From Planctomycetota bacterium (GTDB lineage: Bacteria; Planctomycetota; UBA1135; GCA-002686595): a stretch of 64,000 bases of DNA. The notes beneath the pieces were generated by a model. The model searched no databases. It had not been told where the DNA came from and saw only the letters and a program-made list of their open reading frames with translations. Positions 1 to 8,700 of this stretch are shown piece after piece. The position numbers and the translations under genes were made by a program. Positions within the stretch are counted from its first letter, which is position 1. Every line of letters begins with the position of its first letter. The stretch is from positions 49,936 to 113,935 of the forward strand of contig JAEUHZ010000048.1 in the NCBI GenBank assembly GCA_016795205.1, written 5' to 3'.

Positions 1-1
1 C

Positions 2-241
2 CTGCCGCCCGACGAGCACGCCGCGCTGTGGGAGTTCTGCCGCGGCCAAGCCCTGCGCATGCGCGAGCGTCTCCCCTGCGAGCGCGTTTGCGTGGCCGTG
101 ATCGGCTGGCAGGTCCGTCACGTTCACGTGCACCTCGTCCCCACCGACCGCGACGGCGAGTTCCCGCCGCTCCCGGGCACCCCGGCCACGCCCGAGGCCC
201 TCGCCGCCCTTGCTGACCGGCTGACCTCCGCTGCGGAGTGA
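2..241 (+). CDS. HIT-family protein, C-terminal fragment
   Basis: The gene enters from before the window, so only the last 79 residues are present. They hold the histidine-triad signature HVHVHLVP about 35 residues from the end, which is the nucleotide-binding and catalytic motif of HIT-family nucleotide hydrolases and transferases (Hint/Fhit/GalT-like). The reading frame is open from base 2 to a TGA at 239-241. The subfamily cannot be decided because the N-terminal half is missing. The next gene begins about 250 bases downstream on the same strand, with no recognisable terminator between them. Confidence 0.7.
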   Translation: MPPDEHAALWEFCRGQALRMRERLPCERVCVAVIGWQVRHVHVHLVPTDRDGEFPPLPGTPATPEALAALADRLTSAAE

Positions 242-487
242 GACGGGCCCCGCACCGCGGGCGCGAACCGCAGGGGCGAGCTCCGCCTCGTGCCCCAAAC
301 GGCCGGGAAGTGCGCCGTGCACCCCCTGGGCGCGAACCACGCTCGAGGCGACGGCGAGCAGCGGACCGTCCAGGCTCGCTCGTGCCGCTCGCTGGCGTGC
401 GCAACCAGAGCGCAACCAGAGCGCGAGCGTGCGCGGAGCGTCGGCGCGGTTGCGGCGCGGCTCCGCGCGCGGCACGCTCTCCTGGCG

Positions 488-1339
488 ATGGTCCGCATCC
501 GGCTCGTCACGACGCCCATCTGGTCCGAGGAGCACTTGGTCGCCGCGCTGGCGCAGGTCGGCTTCGCGGACGTCGAGCGCCAGCGCCAGTCGGTCCCCCT
601 CGACTCGTGGCGCGGCACGCCGCTGGGCGCCGAGGCCAGCTTGATCGTGCGCCGCAAGCACCTGGGCGCCGCCAGCGACGATCTGGGCTTCGTGCGCAAC
701 GGCCGCGGCTCGTTCGACATGGTCCTGTCCGAGGGCCACTTCTTCCGCTTCGACCGGCGCTGGATCGAGGACCTCGCGCGCCGCCACGACGAGCTGGTCG
801 CGGCGGCGGGCCGCACCCCGCCCGCGAACCTCCCCGGCTGGGAGCGGCGCGAGCTCGCGGATCCACCGCCGGTGCCGGCGCGCGGCGCCCCGGCCCCGGC
901 GGCGGCGCGCGCCGTGCGCGCCGACGCCGCCACGCTGGCGCAGCACGCCGCGCGCGCGCGCGCGGAGGCCGCCAGCGCGCTCGACGAGCTGCGCCAGCAG
1001 CAGAAGAAGGCGGACGGGCCCGGCTGCCTGCTGGCGCTCGTCGCGCCGATCCTGTTCTGGGGCGTGATCGCGGGCGCCGAGCCGGGGCTGCGCGGCGGTG
1101 CGGGCTTCTTCGGCGTGGTGTTGCCGTTGTGGTTCGCGCTGGCGATCCTGCGCGCGATCCGCATGGGGCGGCGGGCGCGTCGCGGCGCCGCGCGACTGCT
1201 CGAGCGCCTGCCGTCGAGCGAAGCCGCCAAGGCTGCCGCCCAGGAGTTCCTGGAAGGCAAGGTCAAGCCGGAGGGCGCCAAGACCGAGGACGCGCTCGCC
1301 AAGGAGCTCCTGAAGGCCGTGCGCGAGCCACGCACGTGA
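488..1339 (+). CDS. DUF1257 (Ycf35)-like protein with C-terminal membrane segments
   Basis: This is a 283-residue protein. Residues 1-110 resemble the DUF1257/Ycf35 family: an N-terminal MVRIRLVTTPI strand, then a VRRK...DLGFVRNG segment and a WIEDLARRHDE helix. A proline- and alanine-rich linker and a short coiled coil (DELRQQQKKADG) follow. Two hydrophobic segments at about residues 180-220 look like a membrane hairpin, and the tail is charged. I chose the ATG at 488 rather than the in-frame ATG at 290, because the intervening 66 residues are low-complexity and fall outside the family-like region. The function of DUF1257 is unknown. The last bases overlap the start of the following methyltransferase. 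Confidence 0.55.
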   Translation: MVRIRLVTTPIWSEEHLVAALAQVGFADVERQRQSVPLDSWRGTPLGAEASLIVRRKHLGAASDDLGFVRNGRGSFDMVLSEGHFFRFDRRWIEDLARRHDELVAAAGRTPPANLPGWERRELADPPPVPARGAPAPAAARAVRADAATLAQHAARARAEAASALDELRQQQKKADGPGCLLALVAPILFWGVIAGAEPGLRGGAGFFGVVLPLWFALAILRAIRMGRRARRGAARLLERLPSSEAAKAAAQEFLEGKVKPEGAKTEDALAKELLKAVREPRT

Positions 1340-2148
1340 AGCCCCGCACTCGTGAGGCGCCGGCCGCGGCCGGGCCGGCGCGCATCGACTGGTACGACGT
1401 CCCGCGCCTGTACGACATCGTGTTCGACGTCGGCACGCGCGCGGAGGCCGACTTCCTGGAGGCCTGCGCGCGACGCTACGGGCGGAGCCGCGGACAGCGC
1501 GCGCTGGAGCCCGCCTGCGGCAGCGGCCGCCTCGTCGCGGAGCTCGTCCGCCGCGGCTGGACCGTGCGCGGCTTCGACCGCAACGCGCACATGCTGGCCT
1601 ACGCCAGGCAGCGGCTCGCGCGCGCGGGCCTCGTCGCCACCGTGGTGCGCGGCGACTTGGCGGACTTCCGCGTGCCACGCCGCGTGGACCTGGCGCATTG
1701 CCTCGTCTCGACGTTCAAGTACCTGCTCGACGAGCAGAGTGCGCGCTCGCACCTCGAGTGCACCGCCGAGGCGCTGCTCCCGGGCGGCATCTACGTGCTG
1801 GGCCTGCACCTCACGACCTACCGGCGCACGACCGACGAACGCGAGCGCTGGGTCGAGACCCGCGGCGGTGTGACCGTGACCTCGGACATGCGCGTCGGTC
1901 GCCCCGACCGACGCACGCGGCTCGAGCCGGTCGTCACGCGCATCACCGAGGACGCCGGCGGGGTGCGCCGTCACTACGAGTCCACTTGGGACTTCCGCAC
2001 GTACAGCGCGGCCGAGCTGCGCACGTTGATCGCGGCCGTCCCGGCGCTCGAGCTGGTCGCGTTGCACGACTTCGACCACGACCTCGCGCAGCGCAGCACG
2101 TGGACTGACGGGCGGCTCGACAAGATCGTGGTCCTGCGGCGCCGGTGA
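1336..2148 (+). CDS. class I SAM-dependent methyltransferase
   Basis: This is a 270-residue protein with a Rossmann-type methyltransferase core. Motif I is ALEPACGSGR at about residues 55-64, followed by an acidic strand end (GFDRN) that would bind the ribose of SAM, and by an LAHCLVSTFKYLL segment in the motif IV region. Downstream strands (LLPGGIYVLGLHL) complete the fold. The substrate is not evident. The GTG start at 1336 overlaps the stop of the preceding gene as GTGA, so it is probably translationally coupled to the DUF1257-like gene. No DNA- or RNA-specific targeting domain is visible, so a small-molecule or lipid substrate is as likely as a macromolecule. Confidence 0.75.
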   Translation: MKPRTREAPAAAGPARIDWYDVPRLYDIVFDVGTRAEADFLEACARRYGRSRGQRALEPACGSGRLVAELVRRGWTVRGFDRNAHMLAYARQRLARAGLVATVVRGDLADFRVPRRVDLAHCLVSTFKYLLDEQSARSHLECTAEALLPGGIYVLGLHLTTYRRTTDERERWVETRGGVTVTSDMRVGRPDRRTRLEPVVTRITEDAGGVRRHYESTWDFRTYSAAELRTLIAAVPALELVALHDFDHDLAQRSTWTDGRLDKIVVLRRR

Positions 2149-2306
2149 CCGGTGCGCGTGGCGCCCTGCGTGCGCCCACGGGCCTCCGGCCCTGTCGGGG
2201 GGGGGCCGCGCCAAGTCCGGATCTGGCCGTCTCCAGGCACGTTGGCGAGGCTCTACGCACGGGTCCGGGTTGCGCACGTGCCCCAGGGGAGGTGAACCTA
2301 CCCCCG

Positions 2307-3041
2307 ATGAACCCCGTCCACCTCGCTCTGCTGACGCTTCCGACCGTGCCCCCTGTCCTCGAGGAATCCCCAGCCCTCCGGCACGAGCGGCTGGCGCCGA
2401 CGACCTCCGTGCAGGAGCCGCTGCAGTTCCCCGAGTTCAGGAAGCGCGAGCGCTGGGCCACCCGGGGCATGGTGCTCCAGGGCTTCTTCGGCGCGAGCTT
2501 CTACGAGACGGTCGAGCAGTCCGGCGGCTCGGCGGCGGACGTCGACGGCGCCGACGAGGACGCCGCCCAGGCGCCAGTGCTCGGCGGTGGAGCCCAATGG
2601 AAGCTGGGCGGAGAGCGCATCGACTTGGGCCTGGAGGCCATGTTCGCCTTCTCCTGGCGCTCGAACGCCACGGCGATCGCGGTCGGTGGCGGCGGCGCGG
2701 CCGTGGCCGTCGACATCGACATGTTCCTGTTCGAACTGTACGGCGGGCCGGTCGCGAACATCTTCTTGGGCGACAGCACGCGGGTCTACGCCAGCGCGGG
2801 CCCGCTGATCCAGTGGGCGGACTACTCGCAGGACGATCCGCTCAGCAGCGGCTCGGACAGCGGTTCCGGTTTCGGCACGGGTTGGTACGCGCGCACCGGC
2901 ATCGAGTTCACGATCATGCCCGGGACCATGCTGGGCCTGGGCGTGCGCTGGTCGGACTCCACGGTCGACCTCGACGGCGGCCTGGGGGATCTCGACCTCG
3001 CCGGACTCCAGGCCGTCTTGACCGTCACTCAGGGCTTCTGA
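2307..3041 (+). CDS. outer-membrane beta-barrel-like protein
   Basis: This is a 244-residue protein with no recognised named family. After about 50 N-terminal residues it alternates amphipathic strands (MVLQGFFGASFYE, RIDLGLEAMFAFSW, FLFELYGGPVANIFLG, TRVYASAGPLIQWADY, WYARTGIEFTIMPG, MLGLGVRWSDSTVDL) and ends in an aromatic residue after LTVTQGF. This is the usual layout of a small outer-membrane barrel. The N-terminus is a weak signal peptide. The ATG at 2307 is preceded by a purine-rich AGGGGAGGTG, a good Shine-Dalgarno candidate. Only 16 bases separate it from the patatin-Omp85 gene, so the two are probably co-transcribed and both act at the outer membrane. Confidence 0.55.
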   Translation: MNPVHLALLTLPTVPPVLEESPALRHERLAPTTSVQEPLQFPEFRKRERWATRGMVLQGFFGASFYETVEQSGGSAADVDGADEDAAQAPVLGGGAQWKLGGERIDLGLEAMFAFSWRSNATAIAVGGGGAAVAVDIDMFLFELYGGPVANIFLGDSTRVYASAGPLIQWADYSQDDPLSSGSDSGSGFGTGWYARTGIEFTIMPGTMLGLGVRWSDSTVDLDGGLGDLDLAGLQAVLTVTQGF

Positions 3042-3057
3042 GTCTCCGCTCGACCCC

Positions 3058-5262
3058 ATGCTCCCCTCTCTAACCCTCGCGGTCCTGGCCGCCGCCCAGG
3101 AGCCGTCCGGGGCGCCGCAGCCCGCACCGGGAAGTCGTCCGCGTGTCGGCCTGGTGCTCTCCGGCGGAGGCGCGCGCGGCGCGGCGCACGTCGGCGTGAT
3201 CGAGGTGCTCGAGGAGGCGCGCATTCCCGTCGACTTCGTCGTCGGGACGAGCATGGGCGCGATCGTCGGCGGGCTGTACGCCGCGGGCGCGTCGCCGGCC
3301 GAGCTGCGCGCCACGATCGAGAAGGTCGACTGGATCACCCTGTTCGACGACGAGCCGCCGCGCGAGCACCTGACTTGGCGGCGCCGCGAGGAGGACCGCG
3401 ACTTCCTGGTGGCCATCGAGGCGGGGTGGAAGGATGGGGGCCTGAGCGTGCCTCGGGGCGTCGTCCAGGGCCTCAAGATCGAGCCGCTGTTCCGCAACCT
3501 GACGATCCGCGCCCACGACGCACCCGACTTCGACGCCCTGCCGCTGCCCTTCCGGGCGGTCGCGATGGACCTCGCCACGGGTGAGCGAGTCGTGCTCCGC
3601 GACGGCGACCTGGCGGAGGCGCTGCGCGCCAGCATGTCGATCGCGGGGGCCTTCGCGCCCGTGGAGCGCGACGGGCGCGAGCTCGTCGACGGCGGGTACG
3701 TCGACAACCTGCCGATTTCGGTGGCGCTGGAGCTGGGGGCCGACGTGGTGATCGCGGTCGATGTCGGCACGCCGCCCGAATCCGACGTGCGCAAGATCGG
3801 CTCGTTCCTGACGGTCGCCTCACAGGTCCAGGACGTCGTCGTGCAGAGCGGTCGCGAGCGGGCGCGGGCGCTGCTGCGGCCCCAAGACGTGCTCGTCGAG
3901 CCTGCGCTGGGCTCGATCACGTTCGCCAGCTTCGATCGATCGGTCGCGGCGGCGGACATCGGGCGCCAAGCGGCCCTGGCACGCACGGACGCGCTCGCGT
4001 CCCTGTCCGTGTCCGAGGCCGAGTGGGCGCGGTTCGTCGCGCGCCAGCGCGCCCCCGCGCGCCCGCCGCAAGCGCTGGCTCGCGTGCGGCTGGAGAACCG
4101 CTCCAGCCTCGCGGACGCGGTGATCGAGGCGCGCATCGAGGGGCTCGGCTTGCGCGAGCTCGACCCCGAGCAGGTCGATCGCGACCTCGCGCGCCTGGCG
4201 GGCATGGGGATCTTCGACCGCGTCGACTACCGCACGGAACCGGACGCGGAGGGTCGCACCGAGCTCGTGTACTCGGTGCGCGAGAAGTCCTGGGGCCCGA
4301 CCTACCTGCGCTTCGGGCTCGGCCTGTACGACGACTTCCAGGGCGCGGGGCGCTACGCGCTGGGCATCGGCTGGACGACGGTCCCCTTCTCCGGCACGGG
4401 CGCCGAGTGGCGGACCGAGTTCTCGATCGGGACCCCGCTGCGCATCGCCACGGAGCTGTGGATCCCGCTCGACAGCGGGCTGCGCTGGTTCGTGGCGCCG
4501 CTCGGCTCCTACGAGAAGCGCAATTACGACCTGGACGACGATCCGGAGATCCGCGGGGAAGTGCTGACCGAGACCTGGGAGGTCGGCGCCGACGTCGGTC
4601 GGGTGCTCGCCGACTGGGGCGAGTTGCGGGTCGGCGTGCGCCGGGGCGACGACTCGAACACGCTGCACCGCACCGTGGGCGGCTCGACGGACACGGACCT
4701 CGAGATGGGCTCGTTCGTCGGGCGCTTCGCCTGGGACACGCTCGACCTGCCGGACTTCCCGCGCGAGGGCCTGGTCGGCTCGGTGCGAGCCTTGGCGGCG
4801 GTCGACGCGCTGGGCAGCGACGAGTCCTTCGAATCCGTGCTGCTCTCCGCGAACGGGTTCACCTCCTTCGGCGACACGACGATCGGGTTCGGGCTCGAGG
4901 CCGGGACGTCCTTCGACGACGAGCTGCCGGTCTCGCGGAGCTTCTTCCTGGGCGGCTTCGGCCGGCTGTCGGGCTCACCGCCGGAATCGCAGTCGGGCGA
5001 CCGCGTGCTGCTTGCGCGCGTCGTGGCCTGGCAGGCGCTCTCGAACGAGCGCTCGTTGCTGGGCTTCCCGCTGTTCCTGGGCGCGACGCTCGAGGCGGGC
5101 CACACCTGGGCCCAGTCGAACAGCGTCGACCTCGACGAGTTGCAGCTCGGCGGCTCGCTGTTCGTGGCCTGCGACACGCCGCTGGGTCCGGCCGCGCTGT
5201 CGCTGGGCGCCACGGACGGAACGGGCGCGGGTCTGGCACTGGTGTTCGGGCGCCTCTACTGA
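3058..5262 (+). CDS. patatin-like phospholipase fused to an Omp85-type barrel
   Basis: This is a 734-residue exported protein. Residues 28-330 form a patatin phospholipase domain. The oxyanion motif is LSGGGARGAAHVG (35-47), the nucleophile elbow is GTSMG with Ser65, and the catalytic Asp is D211 in ELVDGGYVDN. A POTRA-like segment (about 345-410, ending in LVYSVREKSWG) follows. The C-terminal ~320 residues are strand-rich and end in a terminal aromatic (LALVFGRLY), like BamA/TamA-type barrels. The order signal peptide, patatin, POTRA, barrel matches type Vd autotransporters such as PlpD. It likely hydrolyses phospholipids at or beyond the outer membrane. It lies directly downstream of a second barrel protein. 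Confidence 0.85.
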   Translation: MLPSLTLAVLAAAQEPSGAPQPAPGSRPRVGLVLSGGGARGAAHVGVIEVLEEARIPVDFVVGTSMGAIVGGLYAAGASPAELRATIEKVDWITLFDDEPPREHLTWRRREEDRDFLVAIEAGWKDGGLSVPRGVVQGLKIEPLFRNLTIRAHDAPDFDALPLPFRAVAMDLATGERVVLRDGDLAEALRASMSIAGAFAPVERDGRELVDGGYVDNLPISVALELGADVVIAVDVGTPPESDVRKIGSFLTVASQVQDVVVQSGRERARALLRPQDVLVEPALGSITFASFDRSVAAADIGRQAALARTDALASLSVSEAEWARFVARQRAPARPPQALARVRLENRSSLADAVIEARIEGLGLRELDPEQVDRDLARLAGMGIFDRVDYRTEPDAEGRTELVYSVREKSWGPTYLRFGLGLYDDFQGAGRYALGIGWTTVPFSGTGAEWRTEFSIGTPLRIATELWIPLDSGLRWFVAPLGSYEKRNYDLDDDPEIRGEVLTETWEVGADVGRVLADWGELRVGVRRGDDSNTLHRTVGGSTDTDLEMGSFVGRFAWDTLDLPDFPREGLVGSVRALAAVDALGSDESFESVLLSANGFTSFGDTTIGFGLEAGTSFDDELPVSRSFFLGGFGRLSGSPPESQSGDRVLLARVVAWQALSNERSLLGFPLFLGATLEAGHTWAQSNSVDLDELQLGGSLFVACDTPLGPAALSLGATDGTGAGLALVFGRLY

Positions 5263-5371
5263 GCGCGGGAGCCGGCGGTGGGCGGAGCGGGGTTCGCCCG
5301 GGCTCGCGGCGGTGACGGCCAGGCCCGGAGATGCCGGGAGCCGTGATGGAACGAACGGGACGCGGGCTCGC

Positions 5372-5390
5372 TATCCTCGCGCCCGCCATG
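5372..5390 (+). promoter_or_regulatory. -10-like hexamer close to start codon (BamE-like gene)
   Basis: TATCCT at 5372-5377 is followed by 10 bases and then the ATG at 5388. No Shine-Dalgarno sequence lies between them. A transcript starting 6-8 bases after the hexamer would have a leader of 4 bases or fewer. Confidence 0.5.
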
Positions 5391-5771
5391 CACCGACCGC
5401 ACCCGACTCGCTCTCGAACCGGCCATCGCGCACGCCTCGGCCTGCTGGCCGCGCTGCTCGTGGTCCCCATCGCAAGCTCCTGCGTCACGGAGAACACGAC
5501 CACCGGCGAGATGGTGCCGCGCGGCAACCAGCGCTACCCCTGGGAGAAGGTCCAACGCCTCGCGAAGGACCTGCGCAAGGGCATGACCACGACCGAGGTC
5601 CTGCTCCACATGGGCAGCCCGGCCGAGATCGACACGCAGGACGAGCAGTGGGTCTACCTCCCCGAGCGCTACGGGATCCTGATCCCGGCCGAAGCGCTGC
5701 ACCTGCAGTTCAAGGAGCGCGTGCTGGTCGAGTTCGGTTACCGACCGATCATCCTGGGCGCGCAGCTCTGA
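5388..5771 (+). CDS. BamE/SmpA-like lipoprotein
   Basis: This is a 127-residue predicted lipoprotein. After a short basic N-terminus and a hydrophobic stretch (LGLLAALLVVPIASSC) comes a lipobox cysteine at about residue 29. The mature part has the BamE/SmpA-type pattern: a helix with the sequence RLAKDLRKGMTTTEVLLHMGSPAEI followed here by strands around QWVYLPERYGILIPAEALHLQFKERVLVEF. In other bacteria such proteins support the BAM outer-membrane assembly complex. An earlier in-frame ATG at 5331 exists. I prefer 5388 because it gives a proper signal sequence and sits 10 bases after a -10-like TATCCT. The gene is convergent with the TPR-CHAT gene. Confidence 0.6.
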   Translation: MHRPHPTRSRTGHRARLGLLAALLVVPIASSCVTENTTTGEMVPRGNQRYPWEKVQRLAKDLRKGMTTTEVLLHMGSPAEIDTQDEQWVYLPERYGILIPAEALHLQFKERVLVEFGYRPIILGAQL

Positions 5772-5795
5772 GCCCACGGCGGTCGGCGCCACGCG

Positions 5796-8700
5796 TCACG
5801 GCGCGGGCCCCCACAGCACCCAACCGGCCCAGTCATGCGGTCCGTGGATGGGGACGCCCGCCGCGTCGACACGGGCGCGCAGCGCGACCTTGGCCCTCCA
5901 CAGGGCTTCGTCCGGGGCGAGTCCGTGCTGCCAGAGCCCGGCGTAGAAGGCTCTCATGAGTTCGGAAGTCGCGTCGTCCGGCACGGGCCACACGGAGCAC
6001 AGGACCTGCCGCACACCGGCGATGCGCGCCGCACGCTGGAGTCCATCGGCGGCACGCCCCGTCTGGTAGGTGCCGAGCGCGGTCTCGCAGGCCGAGAACA
6101 CGGCCAGCACGCAGCGCGAGAGGTCCCAGCTCGCCAGCTCCTCGCCGTCGAGCGCGCCGGCCCGGGGTCCTGCGCCGCCTTCGCCGGCAGCGATCCCCGC
6201 CAGCGCCAGCCCCGAGAAGGTGAGCGGGCACAGCCCGATCCGCGTTCGGTCGCGTGAGTCCTCGGCCCGCGGAACCAGGGCGTCGCGCAGGTGCGCCGCG
6301 TCCGCGGTGCGCGCCAGCGCTTCGGGCGCGGACCAGCCGTGCGTCGCGAGATGGAGGTAGCGAGCGCGCGGCGCTGCCGCGCGCAGCAGCGGCTCGCTGG
6401 CCCGCGCCCCGGTCAGGGTCAGGACCTGCTCTTCGGATCCAGGCCACGCACGGGCCAACGCCTCGACCTCGACGCGCGTCGCGGGCAGCGCCGGGAAGGC
6501 CGGTCCTGCGACGGCGGCACGCGCGGTCCAGGTCGTGCTGCCAGGATCCGCGTCGAACTCCGTGGCGCCGTAGTCGACGTCACCGACGGCGACGAGGAAC
6601 CCATCGGCGTCCGCTGGCGGCGCGGGAGCGCACAGCTCGAAGAGCGTTTCGTGCCACCCGATGCGCAGGCGGTCGCCGACCACGGAGGTGCTCTCCGGCG
6701 CGCCCTCGGGCAGGGCGTCGAGCGGCACGCTGGAGAGCGCGCCGTCGAGCGTGACGTGCAGGCGGCGCACCCCCTTCAGGTGCTCGGCCAGCGGATCGAG
6801 CACCAGCTCCCGCAGCCGCGTTCCGGCCGCGCGAGCCGGACCGTCCTCAGGCTCCCCGCCGGTCCCTGCGAGCCCGCGCGCAGGACCCGCCGCGACGATC
6901 GCCGTGCGCCAGGCGTCGATCGCCGCCTCGATCGGCCCCCACGGTCCCAGGTGGACGCGACCCGGCGGACCGTCGCTGCGCAGCACGAAGGCCATGAGCT
7001 GGTGCTGGCTGCGCTGGCGGCCATCGGGCCACTGGCCGAGTTGATCGCGCGTGGTCACGTAGGCCACGCCCGCCCCGTCCAGCCCCAGGCGGGCCCGCAC
7101 GCAGCCGAGGTCGAAGGCCGGCAGCGCGCTGCCGGCGCTCGGCACGGCCTGGGACAAGACCTGGCGCTCGAGGCGTGCGCGCTCGCCCACCGCGCTGGCG
7201 AGCTCGGTCCCCGCGTCGGGCTGGCGGGCGAGCTGGGTGATCCGCGTCGAGAGCTGCTCCAGGCGGCCCGCGTGATCCCCCCCGGCCCCGGCGGCGAGCG
7301 ACTCCCGCAGGGCCGCGGCGCGAGCCAGGGGCAGCTCGCGCAGGAGCTGATCGAGGCGCACCAGCTCCAGGTCGAACTCGGGCAGCGGTCGCGTGCTCGT
7401 GCAGGTGACGAGGCCCTGGAGCGGCGTGCGCAGCGCGCGCGAGAGCAGGTCGGCCTCGCGCACGGACAGCCCCGAGCGGCTGCGCTCGGCCAGGCGCTCG
7501 ACGCCCGCGAGGATCTGGCGCGCCTCCCCGGCCAGCGCCACGACGTCACCGTCCCGGGCGAACAGGTCGGCCAACTGGAGGTGGGTGTGCAGCGCGTCGA
7601 GATCGAGCTCTCCGCTCGAGGACGGCAGCGCGGCGAGCTGGGCCTCGAGCTGCCGCCGCGCGCCCTGCAGGTCGCCCTGGCTCACGCGCGCGAGCGCCAG
7701 GTTGCTGCGCGCGATGCGCAGGAAGAGCGCGTTCCGCACGGGGTCCTCCGCCAGGATCTCCAGCCCCTCGGCGCTCAGCTCCTCGGCCAGATCCAAGCGT
7801 CCCAGCGCGAAGTACGTGGCCCCCATCGCGATGCGCAGCTCGGCGCGCGCCGTGCCCTGCGGGTCGGAAGCATCGTCGATCAGGTCCGCCAGGCGCTCTT
7901 GGAGCGCGAGACAGCCGGCGAAGTCCCCCAGTCGGCGGCGTTCCTCGGCGAGGTTCCGCTGCGCGAGCAGCAGCCAGGGGTGGCTCGGAGACAACACCTG
8001 GCTCAGACCCGCGATGGCCTGCTCCAGGAGCAGGCTGGCGCGCTGGCCATCGCCGAGCTCGCCGAACACGTTCGACAGGTTGACCCGCAGGCTCTCGAGG
8101 TCTTCGCTGCCCGCGGGCAGGCGCTGCTCCCGCAGCGCGAGCAGCGGCTCGAGGAGATCCCGAGCCTCGAGCAGGCGCCCTTCCTCCGCCAGGATCGTCC
8201 CGAGCGTCTCCGTGAGCCGCTGCACGTCGGCCGAGTCCGCGCCCAAGACCGCCCGGTGTCCAGGCAAGGCACGCTCGGCCAGTGCGCGTGCGGCGGGCAG
8301 GTCACCGCAGACCCTCAACACCTCGGCGGCGAGCCGCTGCGCCGAGAGCAGCCGCATCGAGCGCTGGTCAAAACGAGCCTCCAGGACGCGCAAGGACGCG
8401 CCCAGGAGCTCGCGCGCGCGAGCACAGTCGCCGATCCGCGAGCACAGCAGCGCGTAGTTCAGCCTCAGGCCCGCCAGCTCCGCGGATTCGGGCCCGAGCT
8501 CGGACTCGGCTTGCTGCAACCCAGTCTCGTGCGCTTCCCGCGCGCCCGCGAGGTCGCCCTGACGCAGGAGCAAGACGGCGATGTTCGAGCGCAGCCCGGA
8601 CCGCAGTTCGCGATTCTCGGGCGCGTGCACCGCCGCCGATTCCAGCACGGCGCGGAAGATCGCGAGCGCCTCCTCGTTCCGGCCCAGCTCCGCCAGACCG

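Noticed and set aside
124..2277. A 717-residue minus-strand frame at the window start.
   Set aside because: It is opposite the DUF1257-like and methyltransferase genes, is Arg/Ala-rich and shows no motif.
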